Shown: piece after piece, positions 9,261 through 16,405 of the stretch
How the letters are laid out: every line of letters begins with the position of its first letter
Numbering within the stretch: the stretch's first letter is position 1
Source of the DNA: Vibrio porteresiae DSM 19223
GTDB taxonomy: Bacteria; Pseudomonadota; Gammaproteobacteria; Enterobacterales; Vibrionaceae
Assembly (NCBI RefSeq): GCF_024347055.1
Contig: NZ_AP024896.1
Coordinates: 1,240,001 to 1,304,000, forward strand
Reading direction: 5' to 3'
Length of the DNA stretch: 64,000 nucleotides
Translations under genes and position numbers: made by a program
Notes under the pieces: generated by a model
Told to the model about the DNA's origin: nothing
The model's input: only the letters and a program-made list of their open reading frames with translations
Databases searched by the model: none

Positions 9261-9564
9261 ATATTTACCTAATTATTAATTTTCTTTAAAATAGAGGATA
9301 ACAAGACGAGATCATATGTTGTAATTCACATTTATTACTAAACATAGTTTAGTAATAAATAATACCATTTCTATCGGATAGAATATTTAATTCTATATTA
9401 CCATAGTGAAATTTAACACCCAAATCTAGGTCTTAAGCAGATACCTTTTATAGGCTGAAGTTACAACATGGTCGTCAATTAAACATTTGCAACAACAAAT
9501 GCATTGACTATGACCACTGGTCAACGTAATTTATGTAATGATCATTACATAAATAGGAAAAGTC
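9261..9564. promoter_or_regulatory. Divergent promoter region with two palindromes (epimerase / reductase)
   Basis: Two operator-like palindromes precede the reductase gene. TGACCACTGGTCA (9511-9523) lies between a possible -35 TTGACT (9504-9509) and a weak -10 (9527-9532), spacing 17. A perfect 26-bp palindrome follows at 9529-9554, arms ATTTATGTAATGA / TCATTACATAAAT, only 10 bp before the ATG at 9565. Both could bind the TetR protein encoded next. The half near the epimerase is plain AT-rich sequence. Confidence 0.6.
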
Positions 9565-10305
9565 ATGAAAGACCTTCAAAATAAACGTGTACTTGTAACA
9601 GGAGCTTCGCGTGGCATAGGTGCTGCAATAGCTCTAACTCTAGCTGAGCATGGTGCAGATGTAGTCATTACATATCAGCATTCAAAAGATGCGGCACTCA
9701 AAGTCATAAAAGAAGTGGAGTCAAAAGGCCGCAAGGCATTTGCTATTCAAGCCGACAGTGCCAATGCTGAAGCAGTAATTCAGTCAGTCGAAGATGCAGT
9801 TCAACTACTTGGTGGACTTGATATTCTTGTAAACAATGCGGGGGTTGGCCCATCCGGTATGCTAGCAGACATGACCCTAGACCAGATTGACTCGCTTCTA
9901 GATATAAATATTCGAGGCGTTATTGTAGCGTCAAAAGCAGCGATCCCTTTTATGACTGATGGCGGACGCATTATTTCGATAGGCTCTAGCGCAGCAGAAA
10001 GAGTTTCCGTTCCTGGAATGTCGGTGTATGCTGCGACGAAATCGGCACTATTGGCGTTGACTCGAGGATTAGCACGAGAACTGGGACCAAGAGGCATTAC
10101 AGTCAACATTGTCCATCCAGGCTCTACTGATACAGATCTTAATCCTGCTGTTGGCGATTTTGCTGAACTCCAAAAAGCAATGACATCACTTGGACGTTTT
10201 GGAAAGCCTGATGATGTAGCAAACGCCGTTGCATTCCTAGCAAGTCCTCAAGCGAGCAATATTACCGGAACGGGGATTGTAGTGGATGGTGGTGCGAACG
10301 CCTAA
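9565..10305 (+). CDS. SDR-family oxidoreductase (3-oxoacyl-ACP reductase-like)
   Basis: NAD(P)-dependent short-chain dehydrogenase, 246 aa. Seen: dinucleotide motif TGASRGIG (residues 12-19), NNAG, catalytic Tyr155-x3-Lys159 in YAATK with upstream Ser in ISIGSS, and the C-terminal GxGIVVDGGANA. It resembles FabG but stands next to a TetR gene, not a fatty-acid cluster, so a detoxifying or secondary reductase role is more likely. Palindromes directly upstream suggest local repression. AGGAAAA precedes the ATG. Confidence 0.88.
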   Translation: MKDLQNKRVLVTGASRGIGAAIALTLAEHGADVVITYQHSKDAALKVIKEVESKGRKAFAIQADSANAEAVIQSVEDAVQLLGGLDILVNNAGVGPSGMLADMTLDQIDSLLDINIRGVIVASKAAIPFMTDGGRIISIGSSAAERVSVPGMSVYAATKSALLALTRGLARELGPRGITVNIVHPGSTDTDLNPAVGDFAELQKAMTSLGRFGKPDDVANAVAFLASPQASNITGTGIVVDGGANA

Positions 10306-10419
10306 TACGTCCTTTTGAAGTGTAATAGGCTATTCAGCTAAAACGTGATGATTTTGCAACAGATTCGTTTGTTCAACATCAATTATGTTACGATACGTTT
10401 TCACAATAAAGAGATAATT

Positions 10420-11049
10420 ATGAAGAATACCCATAGTACGACTCAGTCACCCCAAAGAGGTAGGCCTCGTCAGTTTGATCGTGAAAGCGCGCTCATGCAA
10501 GCCATGCTCTTATTTTGGCGCAAAGGATTCTCCGCAACATCGGTGAGTGACTTGACTTCGTCTATGGGTATTTCATCTCCAAGCCTTTACGCTGCTTTTG
10601 GTTCAAAAGAAGACCTTTATGCTGAAGCATTAACTTACTATCAGCAAATCTACACGAGTAAGCTGTGGGCTGATTTTGATGCTGCTTTAACTGCACGAGA
10701 AGCCTTTGAGAGCTATCTCATGAATTCAATAAAACAATTTGTATTAGCAAACGAAGAAAATCATCCAGCTGGATGCATGCTTGGCCTGTCTACTGTTGGT
10801 AATGAGGGAAATGCAATTCTCGGAAAAATAGTCAGTGAAGCAAGAGAAAAAACGTTACAACGCTTAGATAGACGCTTAGAAAAAGCGGTAGCTGAAGGAG
10901 AACTGTCTGCAAAGAGCGCGACTGGACGTGCACGTTTTTATTTGGCAGTTCTCGGGGGGATCTCTCTTCAAGCCAGAGATGGTGCTAATCGTGAAGAATT
11001 AGAATCAATAGTTCGTCAAACCTTATCAGTTTGGAATAGTGACCACTGA
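10420..11049 (+). CDS. TetR/AcrR-family repressor
   Basis: 209-aa regulator with an N-terminal helix-turn-helix (about residues 15-60; RGRPRQFD, then FWRKGFSATSVSDLT and SPSLYAAFGSKEDLY) and a ligand-binding C-terminal part. A longer frame opens at 10345, but AAGAGA just before the ATG at 10420 and the normal family length favour this start. It lies 114 bp after the reductase gene on the same strand. It probably represses that gene through the palindromes at 9511-9554; this is inference. Confidence 0.87.
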   Translation: MKNTHSTTQSPQRGRPRQFDRESALMQAMLLFWRKGFSATSVSDLTSSMGISSPSLYAAFGSKEDLYAEALTYYQQIYTSKLWADFDAALTAREAFESYLMNSIKQFVLANEENHPAGCMLGLSTVGNEGNAILGKIVSEAREKTLQRLDRRLEKAVAEGELSAKSATGRARFYLAVLGGISLQARDGANREELESIVRQTLSVWNSDH

Positions 11050-11185
11050 CCACTAAAATAATCCAGAATATGCCAGTACCTTATTAAAAGTATGAAGGTT
11101 AACTCTTTCTTTCACTGTACACCGATTTCAGTAAGGGCTTGGGCGCACCTGATATAGTGAAAGGCTATTTATGAGAGGAAATAGT

Positions 11186-11653
11186 CTATTCTATAAAGGT
11201 CTTTGCGATTTGAAAATCACGAATAAGCCATTTGCCATTTGTCTTTTCTAATTCAAGCTCGATCGTTCCTTTTCCTCTAGCAAAGTTTAAACTATATACA
11301 ACATAAGCACTTACACTACCATCAGAACTATCTGTAAAAACATTGTATCTAATTAATTTGTCTATATTTTTAATCCATCCAAGTTCGACAAGAGCATTTT
11401 TCAATGCAACTTTAATATTGCCCTGATCATACTTAGAGAAATAATCTTCACTGAGAAGTGGTTGAATTATATTATAATCTAGGTGACTAAATTTATTAAT
11501 TACCAATCCTCGAAATTCCTGATCATTACGAAGGGTATCATTATTTTCACCCAAAGGCTTACCACTTTGGCTGAAAAATAACACACACAGACCAAGCGCC
11601 AACAGAACACATAATCCACCTATACACGTCAATACATTCTTAAAAGTATTCAA
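11186..11653 (-). CDS. Membrane-anchored protein of unknown function
   Basis: 155-aa protein with one N-terminal membrane segment (about residues 8-28) and a soluble domain probably on the periplasmic side. The soluble part, with a final GKWLIRDFQIAK stretch, looks like small beta-sheet accessory domains of the NTF2/DUF4019 kind, but I do not recognise the family. No conserved catalytic residues are evident. AT-rich and alone, between the TetR gene and a gene-free stretch; possibly acquired. Confidence 0.6.
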   Translation of the reverse strand: MNTFKNVLTCIGGLCVLLALGLCVLFFSQSGKPLGENNDTLRNDQEFRGLVINKFSHLDYNIIQPLLSEDYFSKYDQGNIKVALKNALVELGWIKNIDKLIRYNVFTDSSDGSVSAYVVYSLNFARGKGTIELELEKTNGKWLIRDFQIAKTFIE

Positions 11654-12139
11654 TTTGAAATCTCCAATGCCTTATTTTAGTCGTCGATATAAATGCTCTC
11701 AAAATTCCTCCCTTCACCTAACTCCAAGATAAGCGGTTGCCAACAGCTATAACTTACGTACCGCAACGAGCGCTACACAGCATTTAAAATTTCGTTACTC
11801 CCCTGTCTTTTACTTACATACTTTTACACACATTTACATTAATTGGTTGCATATGCGTTATACCAAAGGTCTAACGTCATTACCACTCTAACTCGTTAGA
11901 TAATAAGGATTAAATCTATGGAATTTGATACAGGTAAAATCACTGTGCATTTTTCTCGGCTTACCACTCATGGATCGCTCTCTGAATAGGCTTTAACTTA
12001 CCGATAGAACCGTTAATTGATTGATATTGATAACAATGCGTTTCCCCTTTGAGCGATTTGTGTGTTACAACAGAACAAAGGTTAATCAATATGCCACTTT
12101 CGGCATACTCCCTGTGCTCGTTGTTAGAAGGAGATCATC
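11654..12139. other. 486-bp gap with a possible 23-codon ORF and a weak Fur-like site
   Basis: No normal gene. A tiny ORF, 11918-11989 on the plus strand (MEFDTGKITVHFSRLTTHGS...), follows an AAGGA box, but nothing supports expression. At 12023-12041 the sequence GATATTGATAACAATGCGT agrees with the 19-bp Fur consensus at about 12 positions, a weak match upstream of the methyltransferase gene. Confidence 0.3.
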
Positions 12140-12904
12140 ATGAGCCAACAATGGAACTCTGCCCGTTACGCCCAAAATGCTGCGTTCGTTTCTGAACTGG
12201 GATTGCCGGTGGTGACGTTACTCGATCCACAAGCAGGCGAAGCGATTTTGGATCTCGGTTGTGGTGAAGGTTCATTGGCACAAAAGCTCATGGCGTTGGA
12301 TTGCCAAGTGACAGGGGTCGATTCCAGTGCCGATATGGTCGCAGCGGCACAAGCCAAAGGAGTCAATGCGCAATGCGTGAGCGGTGATGCTCTACAATTC
12401 GAAGCACAATTTGATGCGGTATTTAGTAATGCAGCGCTGCATTGGATGACCAACTATCACCCCGTGTTAGATGGCGTCTATCGTGCTTTGCGCAATGGCG
12501 GGCGCTTTGTCGCGGAAATGGGTGGCTTTGGCAATATTCGCTGCATTACCGATGCGATTGGTTCTGTTTTTGCCGAAAACCCAAGTTGGGGTGAGTACAC
12601 ATCCCCTTGGTTCTTTCCTAGTGATACCGAATACCGCGCACTGCTAGAGCTGCACGGTTTTGTGGTCGAGCAAATTGAGTTGATTGATCGCCCAACACCG
12701 CTAACCTCTGGTCTTAATGAGTGGCTGCGGATCTTTGCTGAGCATGCGACGGCTAAACTAAATGCAGAGCAAAAACAGCAGTTTTTGGTTCAGGTAGAAG
12801 AGCGCGTAAAAAAGGCGCTATACAGTGAAAAAGAGGGCTGGGTTGCTGATTACGTTCGCCTGCGTTTTCGAGCACATAAACCAGCGGTGAACATAGCAGA
12901 TTAA
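12140..12904 (+). CDS. Class I SAM-dependent methyltransferase
   Basis: 254-aa cytoplasmic methyltransferase. SAM-binding motif I is ILDLGCGEGS (about residues 35-45), followed by VTGVDSS (motif II acid) and FDAVFSNAALHWM (motif IV-like). The HWM after motif IV and general layout resemble trans-aconitate 2-methyltransferase relatives, but the substrate cannot be named. A strong AAGGAGA lies before the ATG. It is a single-gene unit, followed by a GC-rich hairpin. Confidence 0.85.
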   Translation: MSQQWNSARYAQNAAFVSELGLPVVTLLDPQAGEAILDLGCGEGSLAQKLMALDCQVTGVDSSADMVAAAQAKGVNAQCVSGDALQFEAQFDAVFSNAALHWMTNYHPVLDGVYRALRNGGRFVAEMGGFGNIRCITDAIGSVFAENPSWGEYTSPWFFPSDTEYRALLELHGFVVEQIELIDRPTPLTSGLNEWLRIFAEHATAKLNAEQKQQFLVQVEERVKKALYSEKEGWVADYVRLRFRAHKPAVNIAD

Positions 12905-12963
12905 CCACTAGATCAAGTCTCAATGTAAGATAGAAAGTGAGATAAGTAGTGAGATAGAAAAAG

Positions 12964-12998
12964 GCCACCCAAGGCAGCAAGTCCCCGTCATGGGTGGC
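12964..12998. terminator. Hairpin after the methyltransferase gene
   Basis: GCCACCC (12964-12970) pairs with GGGTGGC (12992-12998) across a 21-nt loop. The T-run is poor, so termination is only possible. Confidence 0.35.
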
Positions 12999-13115
12999 AA
13001 CTGATATTACCTGTTTTGCATTTTAACTTATTAACATTGCTCTACTTTCACCTATAAGTGAGCTCTTCATTCGGTGCAAAAAGCCCATTGAAAGAGCCCG
13101 CTTATTGGATTCACT

Positions 13116-13649
13116 TTATAGCCCCATTTCGGCTTTGATTTGTTCCACCCAGCCACTCACGCGTTGGTCGGTTAATGACGCTTGGTTATCTTTATCAATC
13201 ACCAAACCCACAAATTCATCGCCATCGACCGCATTAGAAGAGACAAAGTCATACCCCTCTAAGGGCCAAAAACCGACCACGGCTGCGCCAGTATTGGCGA
13301 CATAATCGTACAGTTCGCCTAATCCATCGACGAACTCATTGGCATAACCAACTTGGTCGCCCAAACCAAACAGTGCTACTGTCTTGCCTGACAAATCCAT
13401 CTCATTGAAATTAGGTACAAACTCATCCCAACTCTCTTCTTCACAATCGCACGCTTTTCCCGGCAGTTTGCCCTCGCCGAGCGTGGGTGTACCAAAGATC
13501 AAAAAGTCATACGCTAAGATCTCATCGACTGTTGTACGGTTGATGTTTTTCGGCTTATCAGCCAAGTCGCCAAGCTCTTTTTGAATTTGTTTTGCGATTT
13601 TGCGAGTACTGCCTGTATCAGTCCCGAAAAAAATGCCTACTTGCGCCAT
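13116..13649 (-). CDS. nifF: Flavodoxin, nitrogenase electron donor
   Basis: FMN-binding electron carrier, 177 aa, likely to reduce the nitrogenase Fe protein. The phosphate-binding loop is FFGTDTGSTRK (about residues 7-17); FGTPTLGEGKLPG and ALFGLGDQVGY flank the FMN. These stretches and the loop insertion match long-chain NifF proteins of Azotobacter and Klebsiella. It has its own sigma-54 promoter and NifA-type site upstream, and is next to the rnf operon that would feed it. AAGGAG precedes the ATG. Confidence 0.9.
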   Translation of the reverse strand: MAQVGIFFGTDTGSTRKIAKQIQKELGDLADKPKNINRTTVDEILAYDFLIFGTPTLGEGKLPGKACDCEEESWDEFVPNFNEMDLSGKTVALFGLGDQVGYANEFVDGLGELYDYVANTGAAVVGFWPLEGYDFVSSNAVDGDEFVGLVIDKDNQASLTDQRVSGWVEQIKAEMGL

Positions 13650-13741
13650 AGGTTCACTCCTTTGAAGTTTGTCCGTTGCTTACATAAAACGACTAGCACT
13701 TTGCACCAACAGTGCATTTGATGAAGGTTATCCTTATTCGG

Positions 13742-13758
13742 AGCAAGTGCCGTACCAA
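13742..13758 (-). promoter_or_regulatory. Sigma-54 promoter of nifF
   Basis: Reading the minus strand: TTGGTACGGCACTTGCT, with GG (-24) and GC (-12) separated by exactly 10 nt, a near-consensus -24/-12 element. Expected transcription start is near 13731, giving an ~80-nt leader before the ATG at 13649. Confidence 0.8.
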
Positions 13759-13819
13759 TTTATAACCACATGTAAAATATGAGTTTTTTAAACTTAGCTC
13801 ATGTTCAAAACGAACAAAT

Positions 13820-13835
13820 TGTTCGTTTCACGACA
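13820..13835 (-). promoter_or_regulatory. NifA-type upstream activator site for nifF
   Basis: TGT-N10-ACA (TGTTCGTTTCACGACA), ending directly before the rnfH stop codon and about 63 bp upstream of the nifF -24 element, a normal distance for NifA sites. Confidence 0.7.
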
Positions 13836-14102
13836 TTACTCGTCATCGTCTTCATCATCGTCATCTTCTGGATGCCAAATTAAAGGACGATAAATTTCAA
13901 CGCGATCGCCCTCTTTGAGCGCCGCATCCAGTCCAGAGACTTTGCCAAACACGCCTACTTTTTGTTGCTGCAAATTGATAGTGGGAAACACCTCCAAAAT
14001 ATTGGAGCGATGAATAGCACTGAGCACCGTCGCTTCATCATCCACTTCCACTGGCAGCCACACCTGCTCATTAGGTAAGGCATACACGACCGATACTTTC
14101 AT
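13836..14102 (-). CDS. rnfH: RnfH family protein
   Basis: 88-aa ubiquitin-like-fold protein (UPF0125 family) often encoded at the end of nif-linked rnf operons. Seen: the start MKVSVVYALPNEQ, central GVFGKVSGLDAALKEGDRVE and EIYRPL, and a very acidic tail rich in Asp/Glu. Its role in the Rnf complex is not known. Start and rnfE stop overlap by one base (TAATG), so translation is coupled. It is the last gene of the rnfABCDGEH operon. Confidence 0.88.
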   Translation of the reverse strand: MKVSVVYALPNEQVWLPVEVDDEATVLSAIHRSNILEVFPTINLQQQKVGVFGKVSGLDAALKEGDRVEIYRPLIWHPEDDDDEDDDE

Positions 14103-14785
14103 TATGCTTCTCCTTTCGCCAAGCCTGCTTGACGAGCAAGACTGGCGCGTCTGACTGCTTCCATTTTTTGTTTAAACGCCAAACCTAATCCCAACATCAA
14201 AAAGCCACCAGGAGGCAAGATGATGAGGAGCAAGCCGCGATAATCTGGAATCACTGTGGTCTCTAGAAATGAGAAATGCGGACCAAGCAGTAAGCTGGCA
14301 TTAGTAAAGAGCGTGCCGCTGCCAATAATTTCCCGCACACCACCTAGCACCGTGAGCACCCAAGTAAAGCCAATCCCCATAAACAGACCGTCAGCCACCG
14401 AAGGAAGCACATTGGAGCGGCTCGCGAAGGATTCAACACGCCCCAAAATCGCACAGTTGGTGACGATCAAGGGAATAAATAGCCCGAGCACCTTGTGCAG
14501 TTCATGTAAGTAAGCATTGAGCAGCGCATCGGTCAGGGTAACGAGCGTCGCAATAATAATGACGTTGACCGGAATACGCACCGCTTTACTGATGATCCCT
14601 TTCGCCAGTGAGTTAATCACGTTGGACGCAATCATCACCACCATAGTGGCAAGCCCAAGGCCAAGGCCGTTAGTGGCGCTGCTGGTCACCGCCAATAAGG
14701 GACAAAGTGCCAGCGACTGCTTGAGTACGATGTTGTTATCCCACAGCCCATTTTTCATTATTGATGAATAGCTTGGCTCACTCAT
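14102..14785 (-). CDS. rnfE: Electron transport complex subunit RnfE
   Basis: Integral membrane subunit of the Rnf complex, 227 aa, six hydrophobic segments. Family motifs: NGLWDNNIVLKQSLALCPLL at the N-terminus and FIPLIVTNCAILGRVESFAS in the middle; the Cys in each half is characteristic of the RnfA/RnfE pair that binds a [2Fe-2S] centre. A longer frame starts 10 codons earlier, but AGGAGG lies 6 nt before the ATG at 14785. It overlaps the rnfG stop by 8 bases. Confidence 0.92.
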   Translation of the reverse strand: MSEPSYSSIMKNGLWDNNIVLKQSLALCPLLAVTSSATNGLGLGLATMVVMIASNVINSLAKGIISKAVRIPVNVIIIATLVTLTDALLNAYLHELHKVLGLFIPLIVTNCAILGRVESFASRSNVLPSVADGLFMGIGFTWVLTVLGGVREIIGSGTLFTNASLLLGPHFSFLETTVIPDYRGLLLIILPPGGFLMLGLGLAFKQKMEAVRRASLARQAGLAKGEA

Positions 14786-15407
14786 GGTTGGCCTCCTGCT
14801 CTGGTTTTGCTGCAACTTGATCTTGCTGCAGCGCCAATAAGGCTAAGTGAATCCCTTTTACCACCGCGCGCGGTGTGATGGTTGCGCCACTGAATTGATC
14901 AAACGTACCGCCATCTTTTTTCACGCCCCATTTGGGCGTATTGGCAAGGGAATGCTTTTCAAAGCTCAATACCCATGGGCTTTTTGCCAGTTCAATTTTG
15001 TCGCCCAGCCCTGGAGTTTCGGTATGGCTGACAATGCGCACGCCGATAATTTCACCGTTCAGGTTCACTCCCATCAGATAATGGATAGGGCCGCTGTAAC
15101 CATCTTCACTGCCCTGCACCACCCAATCGATCACCTTGCCTGCGGCGTCTTTTACTGGAAAGAGTTGATACGTCTGATTTTGATACTCAACGCTATGACC
15201 ATCGGCAAAGACGTTGTTGGCGTATTGCACGCTGCCCAGCACCTGCTTCAATAATGCGTCTTGGTCTTCACTGATACGCTGATCAATCACAGGTTGAGTG
15301 ACAATTTGCGTTCCAACCAAAAGCACCGCGGCCAGAGCGCATGTGGCAGCAAGTAACCCGCTTTGATATCCCACTTTGTCTTTCCACACTTCCAACTGCG
15401 CCATCAT
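14778..15407 (-). CDS. rnfG: Electron transport complex subunit RnfG
   Basis: Subunit with one N-terminal membrane anchor and a periplasmic domain carrying covalently bound FMN, 209 aa. The flavinylation motif SGAT is at residues 173-176, with Thr176 the expected attachment site, as in NqrC/RnfG proteins. ETPGLGDKI is also typical. The ATG overlaps the rnfD stop (ATGA). GGAG is encoded within the end of rnfD, so translation is coupled. Confidence 0.92.
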   Translation of the reverse strand: MMAQLEVWKDKVGYQSGLLAATCALAAVLLVGTQIVTQPVIDQRISEDQDALLKQVLGSVQYANNVFADGHSVEYQNQTYQLFPVKDAAGKVIDWVVQGSEDGYSGPIHYLMGVNLNGEIIGVRIVSHTETPGLGDKIELAKSPWVLSFEKHSLANTPKWGVKKDGGTFDQFSGATITPRAVVKGIHLALLALQQDQVAAKPEQEANHE

Positions 15408-16405
15408 GATCGTTTCTCCTTCAAACCGCGACTGCCATACACTGCAGGGCGCATATAGTGGTCAATCAAAGGACTGGCGGCATTCATCATCAGCACGGCA
15501 AATGCCACACCTTCTGGATAACTGCCATAGGTACGAATCAGCCACACCAAAAGCCCACAGCCTGCGCCGTAAACCAACTGGCCGCGAACACTTGTCGGTG
15601 AAGTGACCAAGTCGGTTGCGATATAAAAAGCCCCTAACATCGCACCGCCACTAAACCATTCGGTCCAGAAAGGCAGATAACGAACCGAGTCGATGGTGTG
15701 GGCTATCAGTGCTGGGACTCCTAACCCTAGGAAAAATGAAAGGGGGATGGCCCAGTGAATAATGCGCCGATAGAGCAGATACAATCCACCTAGCAGAATG
15801 AATAACGCACTGGTTTCCCCTAAACTGCCCCCTTGTTGGCCAAAGAACGTGTTCCAAAGCTCAATCGGTAATTTGCGTTCGGTACTGAGTGCGGTCGCCG
15901 AAGTCACGCCATCAAAATGGAGCCAGTTGGCAGGCACCGCGACCAAGCCTGAGGTAAATTGAATCGGCGTTGGGTCGGCCCATTGCGTCATCTCGACAGG
16001 AAAACAGATAAGTAACATCACCCGCGCTAACATCGCTGGGTTAAATAAGTTTTGTCCCAAGCCACCGTAAATTTGCTTACCCAACACCACCGCAAACACC
16101 GCGCCAATCACTGTCAGCCCGAGGGGAAAGCTGGGGGGTAGACTCATCGCCAAGAGGATACCGGTTAACAGCGCTGAGCCATCCATGCAGGCGATTGCCG
16201 ATTTTTTCATTAAACGCAGGCAGGCCCATTCGCTGAGTACCGCAGCGAGCGCACTGACCAACAGCACATACAAACTGTTCAAACCAAATTGATACACCCC
16301 AAACAGCGCTGCGGGCAGCAGCGTCAGTAATACTGTGTACATAATGCGGACGCTGGAATTGGCGTTATGCGCAAATGGCCCCAAGACTACATCGTATTTA
16401 ATCAT
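15404..16405 (-). CDS. rnfD: Electron transport complex subunit RnfD
   Basis: Polytopic membrane subunit, 333 aa, homologous to NqrB. It carries a covalent FMN; the likely attachment region is DGVTSAT at residues 165-171. Other family stretches: GKQIYGGLGQNLFNPAML and YIATDLVTSPTS. It overlaps rnfC by four bases (ATGA). With RnfG it forms the flavin part of the membrane electron path. Confidence 0.92.
   Translation of the reverse strand: MIKYDVVLGPFAHNANSSVRIMYTVLLTLLPAALFGVYQFGLNSLYVLLVSALAAVLSEWACLRLMKKSAIACMDGSALLTGILLAMSLPPSFPLGLTVIGAVFAVVLGKQIYGGLGQNLFNPAMLARVMLLICFPVEMTQWADPTPIQFTSGLVAVPANWLHFDGVTSATALSTERKLPIELWNTFFGQQGGSLGETSALFILLGGLYLLYRRIIHWAIPLSFFLGLGVPALIAHTIDSVRYLPFWTEWFSGGAMLGAFYIATDLVTSPTSVRGQLVYGAGCGLLVWLIRTYGSYPEGVAFAVLMMNAASPLIDHYMRPAVYGSRGLKEKRS

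Noticed and set aside
11918..11989. 23-codon ORF as a real small gene
   Set aside because: Only a ribosome-binding-like AAGGA supports it; no conserved features, so it is only noted under the gap.
12030..12060. Integron attC-like sequence (TAACAATGCG...)
   Set aside because: No matching complementary second half or GTTRRRY core was found; too little to call.
13802..13816. TGT-N9-ACA near the nifF promoter as a second NifA site
   Set aside because: Spacing is nine, not ten, so the half-sites would be on the wrong helical phase. It is also part of an overlapping CGAACAA-A-TTGTTCG palindrome.
14847..15254. Plus-strand 135-aa open frame opposite rnfG
   Set aside because: Shadow of rnfG; no start signal and no recognisable sequence.
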